Shown: positions 18,669-27,767 of the stretch, one piece after another
Numbering within the stretch: position 1 is the first letter of the stretch
How the letters are laid out: each line of letters opens with the position of its first letter
NCBI RefSeq assembly: GCF_014647635.1
Contig: NZ_BMPO01000009.1
Span: 172,408 to 236,407 of the forward strand
DNA from: Pseudomonas matsuisoli
GTDB taxonomy: Bacteria > Pseudomonadota > Gammaproteobacteria > Pseudomonadales > Pseudomonadaceae
Length of the DNA: 64,000 nucleotides
Direction: 5' to 3'
The notes under the pieces: model-generated
Seen by the model: only the letters and a program-made list of their open reading frames with translations
What the model was told of the DNA's origin: nothing
Database searches by the model: none
Program-made: the position numbers and the translations under genes

Positions 18669-18780
18669 CGTAGGGTGGAATCCCGTAGGGCTTCCACCGT
18701 TTGCTACGAATTGAAGAGTTGGGTTGCCGCTTCGAGGTGAACGGTGGATTACGCGACGTCGCCGCTAATCCACCCTACGT
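18669..18780. repeat. Composite inverted repeat (CGTAGGGTGGA family)
   Basis: CGTAGGGTGGAA at 18669-18680 pairs with the end TCCACCCTACG near 18769-18779. Nested inside are TTCCACCG and CGGTGGATT, and a local hairpin GGTGGATTACG/CGCTAATCCACC at 18743-18773. The element fills the gap between dnaX and oprB and looks like a dispersed two-hairpin REP-type repeat. It may also end oprB transcription. Confidence 0.65.
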
Positions 18781-18797
18781 ACAGCGGGCCTGTTGGT

Positions 18798-20153
18798 TTA
18801 GAACACCGCCTGGACCTTCAGGCCACCAATGACCGCGTTGTCCACCTCACGCACACCGCCAGGATGACGGATGTATTGGATGTTCGGTCGTACCGTCAGC
18901 CAGTTGGTGACGTGTACGCCGTAGTAGAGCTCCGCGTCGTACTCGCTGTACTGCAACGGCGTGAAAGCGGGATCGTCATAGTCGGTGGCGCCCGCCGCTG
19001 CGTTGACCGCCCGTTGATTGTCCCGGAAGTCCTTGTTGGTCTGAATGCGGGCGATACCAATGCCGATGTCATCCTTCGGCCGCGCATCGAACGGCCCTTT
19101 GTAGGTCAAGCCGGCCTGGATCGAATTGGCGACCTGGTTGACGTCCTTATCATGCACTGTGACGTTGGCGAACACTGACAACCCGCGTGACGGATCACCG
19201 TTGTGTGCCGTGAGCTGTTGAGTCGCCACTATCCAGGCGCCCTGCTTACCAGAGTGACGGTCGTAGATCGAGCCAGTCGCCGCGGCGGAATTGCCCGCTT
19301 CGTCTTCGAAAACATCATTCGCATCGGCGGTGCTGTAGTAATAGCCGAGTCGATATTCGCCGGGCAGCCCGTTCACCTCTGGCGTCCATACCAGCTCGAC
19401 CGGGATCAAGGTGCCGTCGCCGCCACTGCCGTTCAGCTTGAAGCCATTGCCCGTCTCGAGGAGGGTCGGGTTCTGCTCGAATGCACCGATCTGAACGAAG
19501 AACGTATTGCTGAAGCCGTACTTGATCCGGGTTGCCCACTGGCTGATGGGCCAGTTGTACCAATGGTTTTCCCAGTTCCCTACCTGGGAGCCGCAGAACG
19601 CAAGATTCTGGAACGCGCACTCGAATGAGTTGAAATCTTCGCCGACACCGAAGCGGCCGGCCTTGATGTCCAGCGCGCCATCAAAAAAGGCTTTGCTCAG
19701 CCACAACTGGGTGAGGCGCCAGGTCTGGCCTCGCCCCCACACTTCCTGCGCTGAGGAATAACCGCCTACCCGCGGATCGGTGATGCGGTCATTGGTGATG
19801 TTGTGTCCGTTACGCTCGGTGATCGAGACCACGAACTGCGAGTTTTCCCAGCCCAGAACCTTGTTCAGGTCCACGTCTAGGCCAACCATGAACTGGGATG
19901 TCCAACGTGCGGTAAGGTCATCGTCGTAGCCACCGTCGAAGTTGCTCGCCCCCTCTCCTACGTATTCCAGCTTGACGTCGAAGCCTCGGTCGAGCCAATC
20001 GGTGCGAAGCCCGCCCCAGTCGCCCGTCATGCCGCCGGCGTTGGGATCAAACGCATCGGCGGCCTGCGCACTTCCCAGCACACCGGCCCCAAGCAAGGAA
20101 AGAACGGGCAGCGCGGCCCTTCGTTTTGCCGCGAGGTAAGTCATGAAGTCCAT
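18798..20153 (-). CDS. oprB: Carbohydrate-selective porin OprB
   Basis: Outer-membrane glucose porin of 451 residues. A signal peptide (MDFMTYLAAKRRAALPVLSLLGAGVLGSAQAA) is followed by FDPNAGGMTGDWGGLRTDWLDRGF, typical of the OprB family. Many amphipathic strands follow, and the chain ends GLKVQAVF with the C-terminal Phe used for outer-membrane insertion. It lies downstream of gtsABCD, its usual neighbour, 297 bases after gtsD. That gap (20154-20450) may hold its own promoter; I see no clear site there. Confidence 0.93.
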   Translation of the reverse strand: MDFMTYLAAKRRAALPVLSLLGAGVLGSAQAADAFDPNAGGMTGDWGGLRTDWLDRGFDVKLEYVGEGASNFDGGYDDDLTARWTSQFMVGLDVDLNKVLGWENSQFVVSITERNGHNITNDRITDPRVGGYSSAQEVWGRGQTWRLTQLWLSKAFFDGALDIKAGRFGVGEDFNSFECAFQNLAFCGSQVGNWENHWYNWPISQWATRIKYGFSNTFFVQIGAFEQNPTLLETGNGFKLNGSGGDGTLIPVELVWTPEVNGLPGEYRLGYYYSTADANDVFEDEAGNSAAATGSIYDRHSGKQGAWIVATQQLTAHNGDPSRGLSVFANVTVHDKDVNQVANSIQAGLTYKGPFDARPKDDIGIGIARIQTNKDFRDNQRAVNAAAGATDYDDPAFTPLQYSEYDAELYYGVHVTNWLTVRPNIQYIRHPGGVREVDNAVIGGLKVQAVF

Positions 20154-20450
20154 TGTTGCATCCCTCTCTGGTTGTTATTTGGTCAGGGTATGCCCCTGTT
20201 GCCTCACCAAGCGCCTCCTGTGCGTCCTTCAGGGCAAAAATTCGAGGACGTTGACTGCACCGATGGTGTGGGGTCGACCGTACTGGTCTGACTGCTTTTT
20301 CCGAGTGTTCCTGATTAGCCGTACTCGGCACACGCTCCTGTACCTACCGCCCGCGATGACGACTTCGCCTTGCCAGCGTTCCGGCGAACACTGCTAACGA
20401 CCGTATCCCTTAGTGGCGATATTTCCGAATATTGCGAATGGCGACCGGCG

Positions 20451-21566
20451 TCACGCGAGCCGTTCTCCGGACTCAGGATCGAAGTACACTGCGCGACGGG
20501 CATCGATCGTCCAAATGGATGCCGTTCCGGCAGCTGGCGCTTGGTCCGGCGCGACGCGGCAGCAGACCTTGATCCCGTTCCATTCGGCATACAGCAGCGT
20601 ATCCGGCCCCGTAGGCTCGACCACCAGTACACGGGTCGGCACGCCGGCCCCGTCATGTTCCTGTCCGCTGCGCTCGCCGTGCGCGTTCAATGCGATTTGT
20701 TCAGGGCGAATCCCCAGCAACACCGTGCGACCGATCAACGCGGGGTCGAGGCCGGGTGCATCGATCACGGCAGTGCCTTCGTCACTGTTGAGCCGAACGC
20801 TGACCCTTTGCGCATTGCCCGCGACGGAGACAGGCACGAAGTTCATCGGGGGGGACCCGATGAAACTCGCCACGAAGAGGTTGCGCGGGTTCTTGTAGAT
20901 GGTCTCGGGCGTACCGAATTGCTGAACCTCGCCATCCTTCATCACGGCAACGCAGTCGCCCAGGGTCATCGCCTCGACCTGATCGTGGGTCACGTAGACC
21001 GTCGTCGTCTTCAGGCGCTGATGCATGAGTTTGATTTCGGTGCGCATCTCCACCCGCAGCTTCGCGTCGAGGTTCGACAGCGGTTCATCGAACAGGTAGA
21101 GCCGAGGGCGCCTGGCCAGTGCGCGTCCCATGGCGACCCGTTGCTGCTGTCCTCCCGACAGCTGCGCCGGTTTACGCTCCAGCAACGGCTCGATCTGAAG
21201 CAACGCGGCAACGCGTGCGACCTCCTCATCGATACGCTCCACCGGCGTTTTGCGAATGCGCAACCCGAACGAGATGTTCTCCCGCACCGTCATGGTCGGG
21301 TACAGGGCGTAGGACTGGAACACCATGGCGATGTCCCGATCCTTAGGCTCCACGTCGGTCACGTCCTGCCCATCGATCAGGATCGAACCGGCGGTGATGC
21401 TCTCGAGGCCGGCGATGGCGTTCATCAATGTGGACTTACCACACCCTGACGGACCGACCAGGATGAGGAACTGTCCTTCCTCAACCTTCAGGTCGATGCC
21501 TTTGAGCGTCTCCAGGCTGGCGCTGCCATAGGTCTTGCGCACACCGCGTAATTCGAGCCCCGCCAT
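20451..21566 (-). CDS. gtsD: Glucose ABC transporter ATPase (GtsD, MalK-like)
   Basis: Cytoplasmic ATPase of 371 residues in the MalK/UgpC family. Walker A is GPSGCGKST (38-46), the signature is LSGGQQQRVAMGRAL, Walker B is LYLFDEPLSNLD, and the switch is VTHDQVEAM. A C-terminal OB-type regulatory domain starts near residue 240 (FIGSPPMNFVPV). It is the last transporter gene in the gtsABCD operon, 11 bases after gtsC. The operon imports glucose and related hexoses across the inner membrane. Confidence 0.93.
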   Translation of the reverse strand: MAGLELRGVRKTYGSASLETLKGIDLKVEEGQFLILVGPSGCGKSTLMNAIAGLESITAGSILIDGQDVTDVEPKDRDIAMVFQSYALYPTMTVRENISFGLRIRKTPVERIDEEVARVAALLQIEPLLERKPAQLSGGQQQRVAMGRALARRPRLYLFDEPLSNLDAKLRVEMRTEIKLMHQRLKTTTVYVTHDQVEAMTLGDCVAVMKDGEVQQFGTPETIYKNPRNLFVASFIGSPPMNFVPVSVAGNAQRVSVRLNSDEGTAVIDAPGLDPALIGRTVLLGIRPEQIALNAHGERSGQEHDGAGVPTRVLVVEPTGPDTLLYAEWNGIKVCCRVAPDQAPAAGTASIWTIDARRAVYFDPESGERLA

Positions 21567-21577
21567 CGTCGATCCTC

Positions 21578-22411
21578 CTATCCCTTGACCACGCCCGAGG
21601 TCAGGCCTCGGATGAAATACTTGCCGGCAACGACGTAGACGAGCAGCGTGGGCAAGCCGGCGATCATCGCCGCTGCCATGTCGACGTTGTATTCCTTCGC
21701 CCCGGTGCTGGTATTGACGAGGTTGTTGAGGGCGACCGTGATGGGTTGCGCTTCACCGCTGGCGAACACGATTCCAAAGAGAAAATCGTTCCAGACCTGG
21801 GTGAACTGCCAGATCAGGCTGACCATCACGATCGGTGTCGACATGGGCAGCAGGATGCGGAAGAAGATCGTGAAAAAACCGGCACCATCCAGACGCGCGG
21901 CCTTTATCAAGGCATCCGGAATACCCACGTAGTAGTTACGAAAGAACAGTGTGGTGAACGCCAGACCGTAAATAACATGCACGATCACGAGCCCGGTTGT
22001 GGTGTTGGCCAGCCCCAGTTTGCCGAGCGTGAAGGACATGGGAAGCAGGATCACCTGGAACGGAATGAAGCAGCCGAACAGCAATAGGCTGAACAGCAGA
22101 TTGGAGCCGCGAAAGGCCCACTTCGATAGCACGTAGCCATTCAGGGCACCGATCAACGTGGAAATCAGCACCGCCGGGACGGTGATCATGAACGAGTTCC
22201 AGAAATACCCGCTGACCGTGTCCCAGGCTTTCAGCCAGCCGATCACGGTCCATTCCACCGGAAGGGTCATCAGGTTGCCCGCGCGTACGTCCTCGGGACT
22301 CTTGAAGCTCGTCAGCAGCATGACCAGGAGCGGCACGAGATAAACCGCACAGGCAGCCAGCAAAATCCCATGAATGGCGACTCGGTTGAGCATTCTGCGC
22401 GTGTCAGCCAT
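21578..22411 (-). CDS. gtsC: Glucose ABC transporter permease GtsC
   Basis: Inner-membrane permease of 277 residues, MalG-like, starting MADTRRMLNRVAIHGILL at ATG 22411. The N-terminal segment reads LLAACAVYLVPLLVMLLTSFKSPEDV and the EAA loop KAARLDGAGFFTIFFRILLPMSTPIVM. It overlaps gtsB by eight bases. An in-frame extension to 22471 lies inside gtsB and is rejected. Confidence 0.92.
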   Translation of the reverse strand: MADTRRMLNRVAIHGILLAACAVYLVPLLVMLLTSFKSPEDVRAGNLMTLPVEWTVIGWLKAWDTVSGYFWNSFMITVPAVLISTLIGALNGYVLSKWAFRGSNLLFSLLLFGCFIPFQVILLPMSFTLGKLGLANTTTGLVIVHVIYGLAFTTLFFRNYYVGIPDALIKAARLDGAGFFTIFFRILLPMSTPIVMVSLIWQFTQVWNDFLFGIVFASGEAQPITVALNNLVNTSTGAKEYNVDMAAAMIAGLPTLLVYVVAGKYFIRGLTSGVVKG

Positions 22412-23321
22412 GTCGCTTGCTCCGCAGTTCCGAATACAGATACGGCACGAGCACAGCGAGCACGGCCCCAAGCATCAGTACGGCACTTGCCGAACCGAGC
22501 CCCATTTGCCCGCGCGTGAAGGTGTGCTGGTACATGAACACCGCGGGCAAGTCTGACGCGTAGCCCGGTCCGCCCGCGGTCATCGCCATGACGAGGTCGA
22601 AGCTCTTGATCGCGATATGAGCGAGGATCATCACGGCGCTGAACAACACGGGCCGCAAACAGGGCAAAACGATGCGCCAGTAGATAGTCGGCAGGCTCGC
22701 GCCATCGACTTGGGCCGCGCGAATGATGGAGCCGTCCACACCGCGCAAGCCTGCCAGAAACAGCGCCATGACAAAGCCCGAGGCTTGCCAGATCGCGGCG
22801 ATTACCAGGCAATAGATGGCCCGGTCGGGGTCCACCAACCAGTCGAAGCGAAACCCTTCCCACCCCCAGTCTCGCAACAGTTTGTCCAGACCCAGGCCTG
22901 GGTTCAGCAGCCACTTCCACGCAGTACCGGTGACGATCATCGACAGGGCCATGGGGTACAGGTAGATCGTGCGGATGAACCCTTCGCGACGGATGCGCTG
23001 ATCGAGCAGGATCGCGAAGATCACGCCAATCAACAAACACGTGCCAACGAACAGCCCGCCGAAGATGGCCAGGTTTTGGCACGCCACCCACCAGCGGTCA
23101 TTGTTCAGAAGCCGTTCGTACTGCGCGAATCCGGCAAAGTTGTACACCGGCAGAAAGCGCGAATTGGTGAATGAAATGACCGCGGTCCAGATCATGTAGC
23201 CGTACAGGCACACCAGGGTGATCACGGCTGTCGGCGCAAGGACCAACCTTGGCAACAGGCGTTGCAGCCGATCAGGCATCCCCGTTCGCGAGGCAGGCGT
23301 AGCGTGCATCATCCGCTGCAT
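22404..23321 (-). CDS. gtsB: Glucose ABC transporter permease GtsB
   Basis: Inner-membrane permease, MalF-like, about 305 residues from ATG 23321, which has GGAG six bases upstream. An earlier in-frame ATG at 23399 would give 331 residues but lacks a ribosome binding site. Membrane segments begin at RLVLAPTAVITLVCLYGYMIW, and the EAA loop is RAAQVDGASLPTIYWRIVLPCLRPVL. It pairs with GtsC to form the channel of the glucose importer. Confidence 0.9.
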   Translation of the reverse strand: MQRMMHATPASRTGMPDRLQRLLPRLVLAPTAVITLVCLYGYMIWTAVISFTNSRFLPVYNFAGFAQYERLLNNDRWWVACQNLAIFGGLFVGTCLLIGVIFAILLDQRIRREGFIRTIYLYPMALSMIVTGTAWKWLLNPGLGLDKLLRDWGWEGFRFDWLVDPDRAIYCLVIAAIWQASGFVMALFLAGLRGVDGSIIRAAQVDGASLPTIYWRIVLPCLRPVLFSAVMILAHIAIKSFDLVMAMTAGGPGYASDLPAVFMYQHTFTRGQMGLGSASAVLMLGAVLAVLVPYLYSELRSKRHG

Positions 23322-23402
23322 TCGATTCTCCAAGGCACCGTCCAGGCGAAAGGGCTCGGGATGCGACCGCTTCGGCGCACCCATCCCACCCGTTTTCATG
23401 GA

Positions 23403-24662
23403 TTACTGCGCGGCCTGGATGGCGGCGACCAATTGCTCCGTGGCCTTTTTCGGATCGGCCGAGGCGTCGTTGAAGAAGTTGGTCACCACATCGAAGATGG
23501 CGCCCTGGATGTAGCTGGTGTTGGCCATGCTATGCGCCATGCTCGGCTCGGCGCGGCCCGCTTTGTCGGCAGCCTGGAAGTCCCTGGACGATTGCTTTGC
23601 GCAATCGTCGAACTTATCCAGCGCAATGTCGGTGCGAACCGGAATGGACCCTTTGTTCAGGTTGAAGACTTCCTGGAACGGCTTGTCGATTACGGTACGA
23701 ACCAGATTCTCCTGGGCCTTTTGGTTCGCTTCGTTCTTGATCTTGAAAATCGTCAGCGAATCGATGTTGTAGATAAAGTCGCTTTCGGTACCGGGGAATA
23801 CCACGCACTGGTAGTCAACGCCGGGTTTCTTGCCGGCAGCGGCGAACTCCGCCTTCGCCCAGTCCCCCATGATCTGCATCCCGGCTTTGCCCTCGATGAC
23901 CATCGCCGTCGCCAGGTTCCAATCGCGTCCCGCTGCGTTCGGGTCGACATAGCCTTTGATGCGCTTGAAGGTCTCGAATACCTTCACCATCTCTTCACTG
24001 CGGATGGCGTCTTCATCGTTCTGCACGAAGACTTTGTCGTAGCCTTCCGGCCCCATGATCGCCATGACCAGCGTTTCGAAAATCGTACCGTCCTGCCAGT
24101 TCTGCCCCCCATGCGCGATAGGCACGACGCCTGCGGCCTTCAGCTTGTCCGCCACGGCGAAGAATTCGTCCAGGTTCGTCGGCGGTGTCGCGCCCGCCTT
24201 CTTGAAGACTTCCGGGTTGATCCACAGCCAGTTGATCCGGTGGATACCGGCTGGCACGGCGACATAGTCGCCATCGTATTGCATGGTTTCGGCCACGCGC
24301 GTGGGCAGGAAGTCATTCCAACCGCCCGCCTCGGCAATATCGTTCAGGTCGTCCAGAAACCCCATCTCCGCCCATTCCTGGATATCCGGCCCTTTGAGCT
24401 GAGCCGCGGAAGGAGGATTACCCGACACGGCGCGGGTCTTGAGGACAGTCATCGCCGCTTCGCCTGCGCCGCCGGCCACCGCGAAGTCCTTCCAGGAATC
24501 CCCCTGCTTTTGCATCATTTGCTTGAGGGTATCCACGGCACGCGCTTCGCCTCCCGATGTCCACCAGTGCAACACCTCCACCTCGCCAGCGTGCGCGAGC
24601 GGCGACGTCAACGTGGCACAGGACAGGGAAACGGCAAGCGTAAGGTGGCGTAGGGTATTCAT
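23403..24662 (-). CDS. gtsA: Glucose/mannose periplasmic binding protein GtsA
   Basis: Exported sugar-binding protein of 419 residues with signal peptide [25 protein letters not shown]. The mature protein begins [22 protein letters not shown], and tryptophan-rich sugar-site segments such as [13 protein letters not shown] and [14 protein letters not shown] follow. It is the first gene of gtsABCD, with a 107-base gap from the sensor kinase gene that should carry the operon promoter. Confidence 0.93.
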   Translation of the reverse strand: MNTLRHLTLAVSLSCATLTSPLAHAGEVEVLHWWTSGGEARAVDTLKQMMQKQGDSWKDFAVAGGAGEAAMTVLKTRAVSGNPPSAAQLKGPDIQEWAEMGFLDDLNDIAEAGGWNDFLPTRVAETMQYDGDYVAVPAGIHRINWLWINPEVFKKAGATPPTNLDEFFAVADKLKAAGVVPIAHGGQNWQDGTIFETLVMAIMGPEGYDKVFVQNDEDAIRSEEMVKVFETFKRIKGYVDPNAAGRDWNLATAMVIEGKAGMQIMGDWAKAEFAAAGKKPGVDYQCVVFPGTESDFIYNIDSLTIFKIKNEANQKAQENLVRTVIDKPFQEVFNLNKGSIPVRTDIALDKFDDCAKQSSRDFQAADKAGRAEPSMAHSMANTSYIQGAIFDVVTNFFNDASADPKKATEQLVAAIQAAQ

Positions 24663-24769
24663 CGGCAGTCCTTGTTGTTCTTTTCGACCTGACAGGGAGT
24701 CTAGCGGCGACGATTGCGTTTGAAGTAACGAAGGTTCGGCGATTCGTCACGGATCGGTGACATATGCCG

Positions 24770-26203
24770 TTACGCCCGAGGCAGGGTCAGGGTGACGCGC
24801 AGGCCGCCCTCGCGACGGTTGTGCAGCACCACTTCGCCCCCGTGCGCATGAGCCAGATTGCGGGCGATACCCAGGCCGAGGCCATAACCACGTCGATCCG
24901 ATGCCAGGCGGACGTGGGGCTCGAACACCTGCTCCAGATTCTGCTCGGGAACGCCAGGCCCTTCGTCATCGACGTACAGCACGAGCTGGCGTTCATCGTC
25001 TTCAACCTGTAAATGCGCGCGGTGGCCGTACTTGATCGCATTGTCTAGCAAGTTGCCGATACAACGTTTGAGAGCCAGGGGCTTGCCCAGCAACGGTTTG
25101 TGCACGGTGCCGAGAAGCGCGGCACGTGGCGGGTCGTCGTACCGATAAGGATCAACAAGGTGCTCGAGCAGGGCTTGTATATCCACCGGCTCGACGTTCT
25201 CGTGAATGTCGGTGTCCTTCACGCATTGCAGCGCACCGCGCACCAGCAGGTCGAGTTCGTCGAGATCCCGGTTGAGTTTCACTTGTACCTGTTCGTCATC
25301 GATCAGTTCGGCGCGCAATCGCAGTCGCGTGATGGGCGTACGTAGGTCGTGGGAAATTGCGCTGAACAACTGCGCACGCTCGTCGAGGTGTCGCGCGATA
25401 CGTTCGCGCATCGAATTGAACGCCCGTGTGACCTCTCGAATTTCCTGGGCGCCCTCCTCAGGAAGAGGCGGCGTATGCACGTCCAGCGACAGTTCCCGCG
25501 CGGCATTGGACAAGCGCTTCAATGGCCGACTCTGCCAACGGATCAACACGCCGATGAACAACAGCAGGAAGGCGCTGCTGAACACGATGAACAGGGCCTG
25601 CTGCACGGGAATCCAGGGCTCGTCCAAGCTGTAATACGGTGCGGGCATCAAGGTCGCGATGTAGACCCACTCGCCCTCGCCAATCCGAATCTGGGCGACC
25701 AGCACGGGAGGCTCCAGCGGCTCGAAGCTCAAGACATAGTGCGCCCAGGAACGGGGTAATTCCTTCAGGGCCAAGCCACCGTTGAACAGCCTCAATTCGC
25801 CTGGCCTGACAAACTCGACTTCCAGGGGAATGTGCGTCCCGAGCCGCTCGCGTAACACGGCTTCCACACTGTCGAGAACGGCCCGCCGATCAGCCGTCGC
25901 TGGCAGCGCCTGCATGTCCAGACGCTTTTCGTTCAGGCTTACGAGGAATCGCGTCCCGCCCATGTTGCGTAACTGCTCCAGCACCAGGGGCCGGTAGCCA
26001 GGCGGTAGAAGACTGAAATAACGCACGCTGGCAGCAATGGAATACGCCAGGTTGTGTGCGGCGCTTTGCAGCCCTTCGTTCCGACTCGAGCGCAGGCTCG
26101 ACGCCCAAAAGAGCGCCGAAGCGCCCTGTGCGAGAAGGACCGCCAGAAGGGTCAACAGCAACATGCGGGCGAGTAGCGAACGCGGAACCCAGCGCGTCAG
26201 CAT
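24770..26203 (-). CDS. gltS: Glucose-responsive sensor histidine kinase (GltS-like)
   Basis: Membrane histidine kinase of about 477 residues from ATG 26203; an upstream GTG at 26263 overlaps the regulator gene. An N-terminal membrane segment (ARMLLLTLLAVLLAQGASALF), a periplasmic sensor part of about 135 residues, and a second membrane segment (FIVFSSAFLLLFIGVLI) precede HAMP. The H-box is FSAISHDLRTPITRL, the N-box GNLLDNAIKYG and the G-boxes DDEGPGVP and GYGLGLGIA. It follows the response regulator gene by four bases and precedes gtsA, the known layout of the Pseudomonas glucose two-component system. Confidence 0.88.
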   Translation of the reverse strand: MLTRWVPRSLLARMLLLTLLAVLLAQGASALFWASSLRSSRNEGLQSAAHNLAYSIAASVRYFSLLPPGYRPLVLEQLRNMGGTRFLVSLNEKRLDMQALPATADRRAVLDSVEAVLRERLGTHIPLEVEFVRPGELRLFNGGLALKELPRSWAHYVLSFEPLEPPVLVAQIRIGEGEWVYIATLMPAPYYSLDEPWIPVQQALFIVFSSAFLLLFIGVLIRWQSRPLKRLSNAARELSLDVHTPPLPEEGAQEIREVTRAFNSMRERIARHLDERAQLFSAISHDLRTPITRLRLRAELIDDEQVQVKLNRDLDELDLLVRGALQCVKDTDIHENVEPVDIQALLEHLVDPYRYDDPPRAALLGTVHKPLLGKPLALKRCIGNLLDNAIKYGHRAHLQVEDDERQLVLYVDDEGPGVPEQNLEQVFEPHVRLASDRRGYGLGLGIARNLAHAHGGEVVLHNRREGGLRVTLTLPRA

Positions 26204-26207
26204 GCCC

Positions 26208-26939
26208 CTAACCCGCGCTCGCGAGCCCGGATACGTCGGCCGCCAGGAGATAGCCACTCCCACGGATCGTCCGAATCAGTCGCGGGGGTCGGGCCGTGTC
26301 ATGCAAACGTTGGCGCAGTCGGCTCACAGCCATGTCGACGATACGATCGAGGGGCATGACGTCGCGTCCGCGCGTGGCATTGGCGATGGTGTCGCGGTCC
26401 AGTACGCGCTGCGGGTGATCGAGAAAGAGCTTGAGCAGGTTGAAATCAGCGCCTGACAGCAGCACTTCTTCACCGTCGCAGTGGAACAGCCGATGGCTCA
26501 CCGTATCTAGACGCCATTCGCCAAACTCCAACAGCCGCGGCGCGCGGGCTTCGGCAAAGCCTGCACGCCGTAGTAGCGCCTTGATACGCGCCAGGAGTTC
26601 GCGCGGGCTGAACGGTTTGCCCAGGTAATCGTCGGCGCCGAGCTCCAGGCCGATGACGCGGTCTGCTTCGTCGGAGCTGGCGGTCAGCATGATGATGGGT
26701 GTGGCGGCTGCGCGCTGATGCTGACGCACCCATCGGCAAAGGCTGAAACCGTCCTCGTCTGGCAGCATGACGTCGAGAATCACGAGGTCCGCGTCGAAAT
26801 GCTCCAAGGCCGCGCGGAAAGCCGCGCCGTCCGCAACGCTTCGTACATCGAACCCGGCACGGCTCAAGTACTGTTCGAGTAATTCGCGAATTTCCTGGTC
26901 GTCATCCACCAGGAGAATGGATCTACCAAGTTGGCTCAT
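26208..26939 (-). CDS. gltR: OmpR-family response regulator (GltR-like)
   Basis: DNA-binding response regulator of 243 residues. The receiver has the acidic pocket LLVDDDQE (10-17), the phosphorylated Asp in VILDVMLP (Asp56), the Thr in MLTAS and the Lys in YLGKPFSPREL. The OmpR-type winged helix spans about 135-230 and ends with RLIRTIRGSGYLLAADV. With the kinase immediately downstream it should control gtsABCD-oprB in response to glucose or its oxidation products. Confidence 0.88.
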   Translation of the reverse strand: MSQLGRSILLVDDDQEIRELLEQYLSRAGFDVRSVADGAAFRAALEHFDADLVILDVMLPDEDGFSLCRWVRQHQRAAATPIIMLTASSDEADRVIGLELGADDYLGKPFSPRELLARIKALLRRAGFAEARAPRLLEFGEWRLDTVSHRLFHCDGEEVLLSGADFNLLKLFLDHPQRVLDRDTIANATRGRDVMPLDRIVDMAVSRLRQRLHDTARPPRLIRTIRGSGYLLAADVSGLASAG

Positions 26940-27190
26940 CCCTACCCTCTCTTATTGTTGTTTTGGCATTCGACCGTGCCGAGTATGGCTCGCTGGCGCA
27001 TTGACGGCCAACCTTACCCATCACGTCTCGGTAAAAGGCGATCGCGAGTCAGACCTAGCGGGATTCGCCGGGTTCCAGGAACTCAAACGGCGGCAGGATT
27101 AGGCAAAAAGCGGAGATGGCAATGCACGTGCGCAACTAGGTGCCAGGCACTGTAGGCAATAAGCAATAGAGGGGGAGAAAGCAATTGGGT

Positions 27191-27300
27191 GGTGACCCTA
27201 CCAGCCACACCCCGGCACACAATGTCACCGCTGCGGCTGCTCCCTTCCAGGCCTGACCGGGTTCACGGCTGATCGTTGCGGGGGGACCGGCAGGGCCACC
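27191..27300 (-). ncRNA. ffs: Signal recognition particle 4.5S RNA
   Basis: On the minus strand the sequence starts GGTGGCCCTGCCGG at 27300 and ends GGTAGGGTCACC at 27191, and these ends pair. The apical loop region contains the conserved GGTCAGGCCTGGAAGGGAGC followed by AGCC, the Ffh-binding domain found in all bacterial SRP RNAs. The length of about 110 nt suits the small bacterial type. A -10-like TACGTTAT lies just upstream. It joins Ffh to target membrane proteins during translation. Confidence 0.93.
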
Positions 27301-27454
27301 ATAACGTACCCGCCATTGCGGCGAGCGGCGCCATTGTACAGCCTGAATCTCAACTTACAAGGCGCCAGCAAAGATTGTGTTCGAGGGCTGCGTTGCGTGC
27401 GAGATACCGTGTTTACATGCCAATCGCCCCAACCGCAAAGCAGATACGCTTTTT

Positions 27455-27754
27455 GTAGGAGCGAGCTTGCTCGCGAACAAGAGCGCTGGGCCAGCACGAG
27501 CTTCCGTTGGGCAGATAAAACCCGCGCCCTATCACCTTAAAAGCCGCGGGTTGTACCCGCCCTACACGACCCGCGAGAGTTCACGCGCTTTTGTAGGAGC
27601 GAGCTTGCTCGCGAACAAGAGCGCTGGGCTAGCACGAGCTTCCGTTGGGCAGATAAAACCCGCGCCCTATCGCCTTAGAAAGCCGCGGGTTGTACCCGCC
27701 CTACACGACCCGCGAGAGTTCATCCGCTTTTGTAGGAGCGGGCTTGCCCGCGAA
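27455..27754. repeat. Tandem composite REP units (about 138 bp, two full copies plus a partial third)
   Basis: The REP core GTAGGAGCGAGCTTGCTCGC recurs at 27455, 27593 and, as GTAGGAGCGGGCTTGCCCGC, at 27732, with periods of 138 and 139 bases. Between cores, each full unit carries CACGAGCTTCCGTTGGGCAG, then AAAACCCGCGCCCTATC, then a second hairpin (CCGCGGGTTGTACCCGCCCTAC). The two full units are nearly identical. They fill much of the gap between ffs and dnaE2 (27301-27767), where I see no other feature. Confidence 0.88.
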
Positions 27755-27767
27755 CGTATACGTTCAA

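Noticed and set aside
20370..21449. 359-residue open frame opposite gtsD
   Set aside because: It is a shadow of gtsD, which has complete ATPase motifs.
23262..24653. 463-residue open frame opposite gtsA
   Set aside because: It mirrors the gtsA coding sequence, has no recognisable domain, and is low-complexity in His, Arg and Gly as expected for an antisense frame in GC-rich DNA.
27455..27754. CRISPR array
   Set aside because: The repeats are 138-139 bases apart, palindromic and nearly identical across the whole unit, so there are no unique spacers; they are composite REPs.
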